A DNA stretch of 11,924 nt from JANOMH01 sp031422295 (GTDB lineage Bacteria > Pseudomonadota > Alphaproteobacteria > Rhodobacterales > Rhodobacteraceae), in NCBI GenBank assembly GCA_031422295.1, contig JANOQM010000041.1, positions 1 to 11,924 of the forward strand. The letters run 5' to 3'. Made by a program: the position numbers and the translations under genes. The notes beneath the pieces were generated by a model, which saw nothing but the letters and a program-made list of their open reading frames with translations, did no database searches and had not been told where the DNA came from. Positions 1 to 5,088 of this stretch are shown one piece after another (position 1 is the stretch's first letter; the number at the start of each line of letters is the position of its first letter).

Positions 1-116
1 TGGGTCGACTGGTTCAATAATCGCCACCTGCCTGAGCCTATCGGAAATATCCCACCCGCAGAGGCAGAGGAGGCGTGTCTCATGCAAACCTGAATACACT
101 CACTATGGTCGCGTGA
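1..116 (+). pseudogene. IS3-family transposase C-terminus, apparently frameshifted
   Basis: Reading from base 1 gives the highly conserved end of the IS3-family DDE transposase (OrfB): WVDWFNNRHLPEPIGNIPP followed by AEAEEA. This frame then ends at TGA 91-93 after the unusual tail CLMQT. From base 84, the next frame gives ANLNTLTMVA and a stop at 114-116, which resembles the usual ending of related transposases as I recall them. A one-base loss near 79-84 would explain the switch. The open frame to 93 is directly visible; that the longer ending is ancestral is an inference. The catalytic core lies outside the window. Confidence 0.7.
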
Positions 117-127
117 GACGGACTACC

Positions 128-155
128 TGGTCTCCGGCAAACCCGGGACGGTTCA
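128..155. repeat. IS3-family right terminal inverted repeat
   Basis: The terminal segment reads TGAACCGTCCCGGGTTTGCC and then GGAGACCA on the minus strand, starting at base 155. It has the TG...CA terminus and GC-rich body typical of the family. Its outermost TGA (153-155, minus strand) is the stop codon of the neighbouring truncated cytochrome gene. The partner repeat is outside the window. Confidence 0.72.
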
Positions 156-695
156 GTCGGAGGTTGGGACCGGGACCGTCTCGGATTGCGCCGCGTATCC
201 CATCAGTTCCGCCACGGTGAAGCCGTTTTCGCCGGGTGCCTCGGGCGGCATGGCCATGGCAGAGTGATCCATTCCGGCCATCGGGTCGGTGACCGCAACA
301 GCCGGTTCAAGCTCATTCGGCGCCGCCTTTGACATGGCCTCAGCACTGACCCGAAGCTCTTCGGCAAGATTCGCAAAATCCTGCCACTTGGCCCAAATCT
401 CTGGTTTGGCATAGGTCAAGCCCTCGAGACTGCCATCCGGGAACAGGGCCAGCATGGTTTCGCCTGCATGTTGGGCAATGATGTCGCCGCTTTCGGACAC
501 CGTGAAAGCGTCATAGCGCACTTCGCCCTGCATCATGGGGGCCAGTTCACCGATGATGTCGCGCATCGCCGTCATGCCGTTCATCCGCTCCAGAACGATC
601 CCGGTCGCCCCGGAATGGGCCAACGCGGCAACTGCCGCCGTTGAAAATACTGCGGCAAGAATGCCTGTTTTGCCTGATGTATTGTATCTGCCCAC
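153..695 (-). CDS. Truncated cytochrome c'/c556-type protein lacking its haem motif
   Basis: The product is a 180-residue exported protein. It has a signal peptide with a likely cut after AALA (residue 26), then HSGATGIVLERMNGMTAMRD and helical segments with FPDGS and IWAKWQDF, the pattern of a four-helix cytochrome c' or c556. Such proteins carry a C-terminal CXXCH that binds haem, but this one contains no cysteine at all. It stops exactly at the IS end, whose terminal TGA supplies the stop codon, so the haem-binding helix was almost certainly removed by the insertion. A Met/His-rich insert (PMAGMDHSAMAM, residues 138-149) resembles extracytoplasmic copper-binding segments. The start is GTG at 693-695: an in-frame TAG at 702-704 blocks any longer start, and a later start would lose the signal peptide. 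No strong ribosome site is visible. It is the last gene of a minus-strand set. Function as a cytochrome is very unlikely; metal binding by the insert might remain. Confidence 0.8.
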   Translation of the reverse strand: MGRYNTSGKTGILAAVFSTAAVAALAHSGATGIVLERMNGMTAMRDIIGELAPMMQGEVRYDAFTVSESGDIIAQHAGETMLALFPDGSLEGLTYAKPEIWAKWQDFANLAEELRVSAEAMSKAAPNELEPAVAVTDPMAGMDHSAMAMPPEAPGENGFTVAELMGYAAQSETVPVPTSD

Positions 696-730
696 CGTTT
701 TCTATTTTTGGGGTTGCTTTGAACCGGTTG

Positions 731-756
731 GCAGCAAACCGGCGTCCGGTAGCTGC
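731..756. other. Hairpin upstream of the truncated cytochrome gene
   Basis: An interrupted inverted repeat pairs GCAGC (731-735) with GCTGC (752-756) and ACCGG (738-742) with CCGGT (746-750), around a 3-base loop with a small internal bulge. It lies about 35 bases upstream of the cytochrome GTG start, in the 164-base gap after the small Cys protein gene. No T-run follows on either strand, so it is not a standard intrinsic terminator. It could be a leader structure or an RNA processing site. Nothing else was recognised in this gap. Confidence 0.35.
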
Positions 757-859
757 GAATTCCGTTCATCAGAAATTGTTGGGACTACCACCCAGTCCGA
801 AGTCGGGTTTGCACCATAACAACCTGAAATTGGGCTATTCGGGCAAGTGATCCCTGCGG

Positions 860-1234
860 TCAGGCGAAACGTCGTGGGGGAGGAAGATCGATAGCCGGGC
901 CGCCAAAGGGGCGAAGAAAGCTGTCCCGCGCCCGGACGACAACACCAAAGACTCTCGTTATTTGGCTGGTCGATACAATTACCGGGACAAGAAAAGCCGC
1001 GCATACAGGTCCCGGATCGCAATGCGCCGGTGGCTGTGGGGCGGTGTCCGCCAGTTTGGCTGCAATGGCTCCGGGATGATCGTCCTGTGATGGCGTCACG
1101 GTCTCAACCGGGCCGATCAGGACAGAGACCAACAGGCAGGCCAGCAAAACCCAGCGCGCCAGCCCCGCAAGCACTGAGCCCTGCCGCGGCTGGCGGCAGT
1201 TACTTTGTGCGCTGGGGGTCATCATCGCTATCAC
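860..1234 (-). CDS. Small membrane-anchored or secreted Cys protein with a PPPRRFA end
   Basis: I do not recognise a named family. The 124-residue product has a basic N-terminus and one hydrophobic helix (about residues 28-44), suggesting a signal anchor or uncleaved signal. A predicted periplasmic part follows with HCDPGPVC (His71, Cys72, Cys78) and FLVP, ending in the proline-rich tail LPPPRRFA. This layout matches the small protein at 1931-2224 (CGDGQGPC, VFAPA, PPPPRLLS), so the two look like divergent relatives. The gene starts one base past the stop of the broken L,D-transpeptidase, so translation was probably coupled to it. The GTG at 1232-1234 is used here; ATGs at 1223-1225 and 1220-1222 are equally possible because none has a clear ribosome site. 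The Cys pair and the copper-rich neighbourhood suggest metal or thiol chemistry, but that is inference. Confidence 0.62.
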   Translation of the reverse strand: MIAMMTPSAQSNCRQPRQGSVLAGLARWVLLACLLVSVLIGPVETVTPSQDDHPGAIAAKLADTAPQPPAHCDPGPVCAAFLVPVIVSTSQITRVFGVVVRARDSFLRPFGGPAIDLPPPRRFA

Positions 1235-1235
1235 G

Positions 1236-1753
1236 TCAGATCAGCTTTACCTTGGTTCCAACCGGCACGAGGTCATACACATGCTCGATGTGTTCATTAT
1301 ACAGCCCGATGCAGGCGTTCGATCCGCGGCGACCGATCTTGCGTGTATCCTGTGTCCCATCAATCCGGTAATACTGCCACGACAAATACAGTGCCCGCGT
1401 TCCCAGCGGGTTTATCGGATCACCACCCAGAACAAAAGCGGGCCATTCACGATTGCCTTCCCGCAGGACGGCGTCGGGGCCCAGCTTGGGTTCTCACGTT
1501 TTTCCACAACTTCGGTATAGCCACGGCGCGTCAGTTCGTCGGTCAGTGGCACTGAGGTCGGGTAGTTCGACGTATCACATATGATGAGGCCCAGACCAAG
1601 CGCATCGAAATGTTCAAGCCATTCATGCAAACGGAAAGCGGAAATATTGTTGCGCACAGCGCCATCAGTGTCCCGCGAGGCCAGTGTCTGCTGACCTACA
1701 ATGAACGGCGCGGCTGCAACGAAAGCGAGAAAACTTCGGCGACGTGTTCGCAT
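1236..1753 (-). pseudogene. L,D-transpeptidase (YkuD fold) pseudogene
   Basis: The gene starts at ATG 1751-1753 with an arginine-rich signal-like N-terminus (MRTRRRSFLAFVAAAPF). It reads in frame to SWAPTP, then must shift by one base near 1465-1475 to continue as VLREGNREWP, NPLGTRALYLSWQYYRIDGT and GSNACIGLYNEHV, ending in PVGTKVKLI and TGA at 1236-1238. That tail is unmistakably a YkuD domain, which cross-links peptidoglycan between two diaminopimelate residues in the periplasm. Two further lesions are visible. The HGT motif reads DGT (codon at 1359-1361). Compared with the intact copy at 2264-2827, roughly a dozen residues are missing between GLIICDTS and NYPTSVP. The catalytic Cys codon (1311-1313) is retained. 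A single sequencing error could explain the frameshift but not the other two changes. It headed a minus-strand operon with the small Cys protein. Confidence 0.82.
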
Positions 1754-1770
1754 ATTCTGCCTTTTTTCCT

Positions 1771-1801
1771 GTATCGATCCTTGCCCATGTGGCAAAGTCA
1801 A
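1771..1801 (-). promoter_or_regulatory. Candidate MerR/CueR-type promoter of the L,D-transpeptidase pseudogene
   Basis: On the minus strand a TTGACT -35 (1796-1801) is followed directly by the dyad TTGCCACATGGGCAA (1781-1795, arms TTGCC/GGCAA). The -10 candidate is CGATAC at 19-base spacing, or GATACA at 20. The long spacer with the dyad abutting the -35 is the MerR-family arrangement, and it has the same geometry as the two boxes at 5023-5119, though the arm sequence differs (TTGCC versus TTCCC). TTGCC arms are known in some CueR operators. The start codon of the pseudogene is at 1753. Regulation by the local CueR is an inference. Confidence 0.5.
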
Positions 1802-1892
1802 ATCCTTTGAGCCCGGATGGTGTCACAAGCCGGTGAAGTCGTATCCGTACGGTATCGACCCCGAAGTTTGTTTCGACCTCACCGCCTTGTGA

Positions 1893-1922
1893 TTGACTGA
1901 AAATTCAAGGGTGACAGATAAA
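1893..1922 (+). promoter_or_regulatory. Putative promoter of the plus-strand envelope operon
   Basis: TTGACT (1893-1898) is separated by 18 bases from GATAAA (1917-1922). No MerR-type dyad lies in the spacer. The implied transcript start (about 1929-1931) falls on or next to the ATG of the small Cys protein at 1931, which has no clear ribosome site, so the first message may be leaderless. This is a motif-level prediction only. The rest of the 177-base divergent gap holds the opposing promoter and nothing else I recognise. Confidence 0.35.
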
Positions 1923-1930
1923 CTGCGGTC

Positions 1931-2224
1931 ATGCGACTTCTGGTTCTGATGATCTGCCTAGTTTTTTGTCTCGCCGCGTTGCCCGGCGCGCTACCTGCTA
2001 ACCCATTCAGCGCCGATACTCACAGCGCCACGGTTATCGACGTCGGCACACAGGACTTTATGTGCGGCGACGGTCAAGGGCCTTGTCAGTGGGTGTTCGC
2101 ACCCGCGACGTCGGCCCGACCGCCTGACCAGATTTCGGGGGCTTATGCCTCCGCGCCGTCGCGCCTGCGCATCCTCGGTCGGGCTCTTGCCCCGCAACCT
2201 CCGCCTCCGCGACTGCTGTCCTGA
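1931..2224 (+). CDS. Small secreted Cys protein with a PPPPRLLS end
   Basis: This 97-residue product is not assignable to a named family. It has a strong signal peptide (MRLLVLMICLVFCLAALPGA, probable cut after ALPA near residue 23). The mature region holds a Cys pair in CGDGQGPC (Cys45, Cys52) followed by WVFAPA, and ends in PPPPRLLS. The same order of elements (N-terminal hydrophobic segment, C-x5/6-C, aromatic-hydrophobic-Pro, C-terminal PPPxR) is seen in the protein at 860-1234, although overall similarity is low. It is the first gene of a plus-strand operon, 39 bases before the L,D-transpeptidase. The ATG at 1931 has no evident ribosome site. Predicted location is the periplasm. Thiol or metal binding is suggested by the cysteines and the copper context but is not demonstrated. 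Confidence 0.62.
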   Translation: MRLLVLMICLVFCLAALPGALPANPFSADTHSATVIDVGTQDFMCGDGQGPCQWVFAPATSARPPDQISGAYASAPSRLRILGRALAPQPPPPRLLS

Positions 2225-2263
2225 ACAAACACCTCTCTTTCCCGTTTGCTTCATGGAGACAAC

Positions 2264-2827
2264 ATGTTTACCCGACGTTCTGCCATTGGCGGCGCTGCAG
2301 CCGCCTTATTGACCACCCCCGCCGTTCTGCGTGCCCATACCGAAGAACCATTTGTTCTGGCCGAACAGTTTCAACCCCGGGAGGTCCTTGTGCGTGAGCA
2401 ATATACGCCGGGCCAGATTATCGTCATCCCGCGCCTTTACTATCTGTATCATGTCATCGGACCCGAACGCGCCATGCGCTATGGCGTGGGTGTCGGGCGC
2501 GCTGGTCTGGAATTCACCGGCACCGCGATTATCGAACGCAAGGCGGAATGGCCATCCTGGCGTCCGACCAACGACATGATCCGCCGCGACCCCGACCGCT
2601 ATGCGCAATTTGCCGATGGCGTGCCCGGCGGGCCGGAAAACCCGCTCGGGGCACGGGCGTTGTATCTTTACCGGAATGGTGTGGACACCTATTTCCGCAT
2701 CCATGGCACGACCGAACCATCGACCATTGGCACCTCGGTGTCCAACGGCTGTATCAGAATGCTAAATGACCATGTGATCCAGCTATACGATCAGGTTCCG
2801 ACAGGTACGTTGGTGACGGTGCTGTGA
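2264..2827 (+). CDS. L,D-transpeptidase (YkuD domain), intact
   Basis: This 187-residue periplasmic enzyme should form 3-3 cross-links in peptidoglycan, or attach proteins to it, by a Cys-dependent transpeptidation. An N-terminal export signal with a twin arginine (FTRRSAIGGAAAALLTTPA) precedes a probable cut after VLRA (residue 24). The YkuD core follows: GQIIVIPRLYYLYHV, YGVGVGRAGLEFTGTA, NPLGARALYLY, and the catalytic motifs HGT (147-149) and SNGCIR (160-165) with Cys163 as nucleophile. Length and motifs are complete for a stand-alone member. The start is ATG 2264 because GGAG at 2255-2258 sits at good spacing; an upstream in-frame TTG at 2246 lacks such support. The stop overlaps the start of the next gene. 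It is the working counterpart of the broken copy at 1236-1753. Copper is known to inactivate L,D-transpeptidases, so a copper-inducible or tolerant spare enzyme would make sense here, though no CueR box was found on this operon. Confidence 0.9.
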   Translation: MFTRRSAIGGAAAALLTTPAVLRAHTEEPFVLAEQFQPREVLVREQYTPGQIIVIPRLYYLYHVIGPERAMRYGVGVGRAGLEFTGTAIIERKAEWPSWRPTNDMIRRDPDRYAQFADGVPGGPENPLGARALYLYRNGVDTYFRIHGTTEPSTIGTSVSNGCIRMLNDHVIQLYDQVPTGTLVTVL

Positions 2828-3591
2828 ACAAAGGTCGTCGTAATCTTTTGATCGCTGGAGGGGTGATCGGGACCGTTTATGGTTTGCGGGCTGTGCCGTG
2901 GGACCGGTTATCCGGTCGCGGCCTGACATACGTTGATATCGACGGGCTACCGCCGTTCAGAACCCTTGATACAGGCGGGCAGGTTTCGACCGGGTCAGTC
3001 GCTTTTATCGGCCTTGAGTCGACAGAAGGAAATCCAGAGGCACGATGGGCAAGGGCAGAGGCCATCAAGGATGATCTTTGTGGGGCGCTCTTTGGGGCCA
3101 ACAGCCCGCCAGAGCAGATTCCCATCGCCTATTTCAGTGAATTTCGTTGTCCCTATTGCCGCGCGTTGGAACGTGATCTTGACGAAATCTTTGCCGCCAA
3201 CGCGGATAGTCTGCGGCTGGTTCAGCACGAGTTGCCGATCTTCGGCCCGCCGTCCGAGCTGGCCGCAAGGGCATCTGTTGCCGCCGCACGACAAGGATTG
3301 CAACAGCTGCTGCGCCAAAGGTTCATGCGGACACCCATTGTCGCTGACGAGGCTTTGGTCCTCACAGTTGCGGCCCATGTCGGCCTCGACACCGCGCGTC
3401 TGGCCCGCGACATGAGTTCCCCAGAGGTGCAGGCCGAACTCGACCGGACACGCGCTCTCGCCGATGTATTCGGTTTCATCGGAACGCCGGGTCTGGTTAT
3501 TGGCCGTACGGTCCTTACAGGCGCCGTTCCGGCATCTATGCTGCGCCGTGTCATTGCCGACGAACAATCACTGGCACCTGTTGCATGCTGA
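2824..3591 (+). CDS. DsbA-family thiol oxidoreductase, membrane-anchored
   Basis: The 255-residue protein has a short basic N-terminus and a hydrophobic stretch (NLLIAGGVIGTVYGL, residues 7-21), likely a signal or anchor. The thioredoxin-fold part carries IAYFSEFRCPYC (active-site Cys109 and Cys112, CPYC type) and a cis-Pro region GTPGLVIG (Thr221-Pro222), with the helical insertion expected of DsbA-like proteins between them. It should oxidise or isomerise disulphides in the periplasm. The start GTG (2824) overlaps the preceding stop as GTGA, so it is translationally coupled to the L,D-transpeptidase. That pairing suggests it may keep the catalytic Cys of the transpeptidase, or the cysteines of the small secreted protein, in the proper state, which is inference. 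Extra cysteines are Cys86 and the C-terminal Cys255. Whether it acts as oxidase or reductase cannot be settled from sequence. Confidence 0.85.
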   Translation: MNKGRRNLLIAGGVIGTVYGLRAVPWDRLSGRGLTYVDIDGLPPFRTLDTGGQVSTGSVAFIGLESTEGNPEARWARAEAIKDDLCGALFGANSPPEQIPIAYFSEFRCPYCRALERDLDEIFAANADSLRLVQHELPIFGPPSELAARASVAAARQGLQQLLRQRFMRTPIVADEALVLTVAAHVGLDTARLARDMSSPEVQAELDRTRALADVFGFIGTPGLVIGRTVLTGAVPASMLRRVIADEQSLAPVAC

Positions 3592-3595
3592 CGCG

Positions 3596-4183
3596 ATGAA
3601 CACGCCGTCCCACATGCTGCTCGGCGCTGCGGTCTTCGCCCGGCCTATGGCACCCGGCGTCACGCTGGCCGCGCTGGCAGGCGGTCTTGTGCCGGATATC
3701 CCTATGTTGGTAATGGTCCTGTGGTCCACGCAGGTTCTGGGCCTTCCGGAGCATGTGGTATTCGGCCAGCTGTACTTTTCAGCAGGCTGGCAAGCGGTCT
3801 TTGCCGTCGATCACGGATTCTTGGTCTGGGGGGCTTTGCTGGGTCTGGCAATCTGGCGCGGTTCCGTCATTCTGCGCGCACTCGCTGGGTCGGGTCTGCT
3901 CCACGCTCTTGTGGATTTTATAACCCACAATGACGACGCGCGACGCCAGTTATGGCCGCTGACCGACTGGGTTTTTCGCAGTCCGGTCAGCTATTGGGAT
4001 GCCCGTTACTACGGCGATATCTTCGCCAGTTTTGAGGTTGCTCTTGTCATTATGCTGTCCGCCCTGCTGTTGCACAGATTGCGCAGGATATGGGAGCGTG
4101 TGCTGATCCTTGCCATCGTCGCCCCTGTCGTCGTCCCATTCCTGCTGACGGGGAATGCGCATGGCCTACATGGCATGGGTTAG
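3596..4183 (+). CDS. YdjM-like (LexA-regulated/DUF457-type) membrane metal-dependent hydrolase family protein
   Basis: The product is a 195-residue integral membrane protein with about four to five hydrophobic helices. Conserved polar groups fit the YdjM/DUF457 membrane-bound hydrolase family: His6 in NTPSHMLLGAA, PDIP at 33-36, DHGFLVWG at 72-79, and LLHALVDFITHNDDARR with His103, Asp107, His111, Asp113 and Asp114. A SYWD motif at 132-135 follows. The family is poorly characterised; relatives are sometimes labelled as cobalamin biosynthesis proteins, for which I see no support here. The tail GNAHGLHGMG contains two His. The start ATG lies 4 bases after the DsbA-like gene, making it the last gene of the operon; the longer in-frame extension upstream to 3464 overlaps that gene and is rejected. 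Its link to the envelope module rests on operon position alone. Confidence 0.75.
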   Translation: MNTPSHMLLGAAVFARPMAPGVTLAALAGGLVPDIPMLVMVLWSTQVLGLPEHVVFGQLYFSAGWQAVFAVDHGFLVWGALLGLAIWRGSVILRALAGSGLLHALVDFITHNDDARRQLWPLTDWVFRSPVSYWDARYYGDIFASFEVALVIMLSALLLHRLRRIWERVLILAIVAPVVVPFLLTGNAHGLHGMG

Positions 4184-4276
4184 GCGCGAAATTGTCAGAA
4201 CCTGCGGCACCCGCTATTTGACCATGCTACCCGGTCACAACGGGTAGGCGGAGGATGTCTGCCGCTAACAATGGGT

Positions 4277-4309
4277 GCGGGGGCAGACCGCTCGCCGATC
4301 CGCCCCCGC
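4277..4309. terminator. Possible bidirectional terminator between convergent operons
   Basis: An 8-base GC-only stem (GCGGGGGC 4277-4284 with GCCCCCGC 4302-4309) encloses a 17-base loop. It lies between the 3' ends of the plus-strand envelope operon (stop 4183) and the minus-strand DUF305 gene (stop 4332). The run of T on either side is poor (CTGGTTTGG on the plus strand, CCATTGTT on the minus), so efficiency as an intrinsic terminator is uncertain. Nothing else was recognised in this 148-base gap. Confidence 0.42.
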
Positions 4310-4331
4310 CTGGTTTGGCGTCAGTTTGCGG

Positions 4332-4778
4332 TCACTGACCGCGCGCAGCCAGCCATGCGGTCATTTGGGCGATCTCAGCTTCTTGTGCCACGATCACGGC
4401 TTCGGCCAAGGCGCGCACTTCGGGGTCTGTGGCATATTCCAGCGCGATAATCGCCATATCGACGGCAGCCTTGTGATGCGGGATCATCCCTTGCATGAAA
4501 TCCACATCCGGATCGCCGGTATAGGGGATCATCATCCCGGCCATCATGTCATTCATCGCCTTGGCATAGGCCAGCGTGGCCGGGTCTTCGGCGAATTCGG
4601 GCGGGATCAGCGTGGTATGGTCCATGCCGCCCATGTCGGACATGTCCATGTCCATATTCATGCCGGAATGGTCCATGCCTTCCATCGGAGTCTCTTCGGT
4701 GGTGGTCTGGGCGATGGCGAGGCCGCCGGCTACGACGACAGCGGCGGCAGCAATCAGGGCGAAGGTGCGATTTTTCAT
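4332..4778 (-). CDS. Exported DUF305 protein with a Met/His-rich metal-binding segment
   Basis: The product is 148 residues. A signal peptide (MKNRTFALIAAAAVVVAGGLAIA, cut near residue 23) is followed by a Met/His-rich stretch (residues 32-54) that includes MEGMDHSGMNMDMDMSDMGG. Then comes the helical DUF305 domain with DVDFMQGMIPHHKAAVDMA (91-109) and a second helix pair rich in Ala and Glu. DUF305 is a ferritin-like helical family often found beside copper genes; the HH pair (101-102) and the Met-rich tract are plausible Cu(I) ligands. Predicted location is the periplasm, where it could bind or buffer copper exported by CopA. The start ATG at 4776-4778 is chosen because longer starts would bury the signal peptide. 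It lies 22 bases after the CopZ-like gene, as the second gene of a CueR-controlled pair. The motif GMDHSxMxM is shared with the truncated cytochrome at 153-695. Confidence 0.88.
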   Translation of the reverse strand: MKNRTFALIAAAAVVVAGGLAIAQTTTEETPMEGMDHSGMNMDMDMSDMGGMDHTTLIPPEFAEDPATLAYAKAMNDMMAGMMIPYTGDPDVDFMQGMIPHHKAAVDMAIIALEYATDPEVRALAEAVIVAQEAEIAQMTAWLAARGQ

Positions 4779-4800
4779 CGGGATTCTCTTTCTTTGGGGT

Positions 4801-4989
4801 TCAGGCTGTGGCGTAGCCGACGTCTGCCAGCACAGCTTCCAGCTTTTCACGGAGGGCTGTGGTTGTCACATCGACCTTGTGGGTCGCGGGGTCGGCGCTG
4901 ACTTGGGCGGTCGGATCGACCGACTGAATAGCTTTGGTCACGCTGCGCACGCAACCGCCACAGGTCATGTTTTCGATATGGAACTGCAT
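4801..4989 (-). CDS. copZ: CopZ-like copper chaperone (single HMA domain)
   Basis: This 62-residue protein is a single heavy-metal-associated domain: MQFHIENMTCGGCVRSVTKA with the MTCxxC metal site (Cys10, Cys13), central ADPATHKVDV, and the C-terminal helix plus VGYATA, as in the ferredoxin-like HMA fold. It should bind Cu(I) in the cytoplasm and deliver it to the HMA domains of the CopA encoded opposite. The start ATG has a good ribosome site (AAGGAG on the minus strand at 4997-5002). It is the first gene after the left CueR-type promoter, with an implied leader of about 27 bases, followed by the DUF305 gene. The fold is certain; calling it CopZ rather than a mercury or other metal chaperone rests on the CopA/CueR context. 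Confidence 0.88.
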   Translation of the reverse strand: MQFHIENMTCGGCVRSVTKAIQSVDPTAQVSADPATHKVDVTTTALREKLEAVLADVGYATA

Positions 4990-5022
4990 GATGGTCTCCT
5001 TGGATGCTGTCTCATTTATAGT

Positions 5023-5053
5023 GAGATAGGGCTTCCCACTGTTGGAAGGTCAA
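5023..5053 (-). promoter_or_regulatory. CueR-type promoter for copZ-DUF305
   Basis: On the minus strand the -35 is TTGACC (5048-5053) and the -10 is TATCTC (5023-5028), separated by 19 bases. That is the overlong spacing that MerR-family activators correct by twisting DNA. The spacer contains the dyad CTTCC-N7-GGAAG (5032-5048) abutting the -35, very like the E. coli copA operator. It is a near reverse-complement copy of the box at 5089-5119, with the two -35 elements about 35 bases apart. Confidence 0.82.
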
Positions 5054-5088
5054 GGGCGACAACCAATATTCTTTTCTGACATCCCCCC

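Larger units (their letters stand above)
1..155 (+). mobile_element. Right end of an IS3-family insertion sequence
   Basis: The first 116 bases encode the C-terminal end of an IS3-family transposase (WVDWFNNR, then EPIGNIPPAEAEEA). They are followed by a terminal sequence of the kind that ends many IS3-family elements: read inward from 155 it begins TGAACCGTCCCGGG, and the element ends in the family's usual CA dinucleotide. The left end lies outside the window, so the target-site duplication cannot be checked. The right border is sharp because the neighbouring cytochrome gene runs straight into it. Confidence 0.82.

Noticed and set aside
702..1022. Minus-strand frame of 106 codons overlapping the small Cys protein
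   Set aside because: It overlaps the better candidate at 860-1234 in another frame and has no signal peptide, motif or start site. It runs through the intergenic hairpin.
1841..1857. GTATC direct repeats flanking CCGTACGG in the divergent gap
   Set aside because: The 8-base palindrome and 5-base repeats are too short to separate from chance and do not align with either predicted promoter.
3464..3595. N-terminal extension of the YdjM-like protein
   Set aside because: The extension overlaps the DsbA-like coding sequence and does not look like a membrane protein start. NTPSHMLLGAA from ATG 3596 is the family-like N-terminus.
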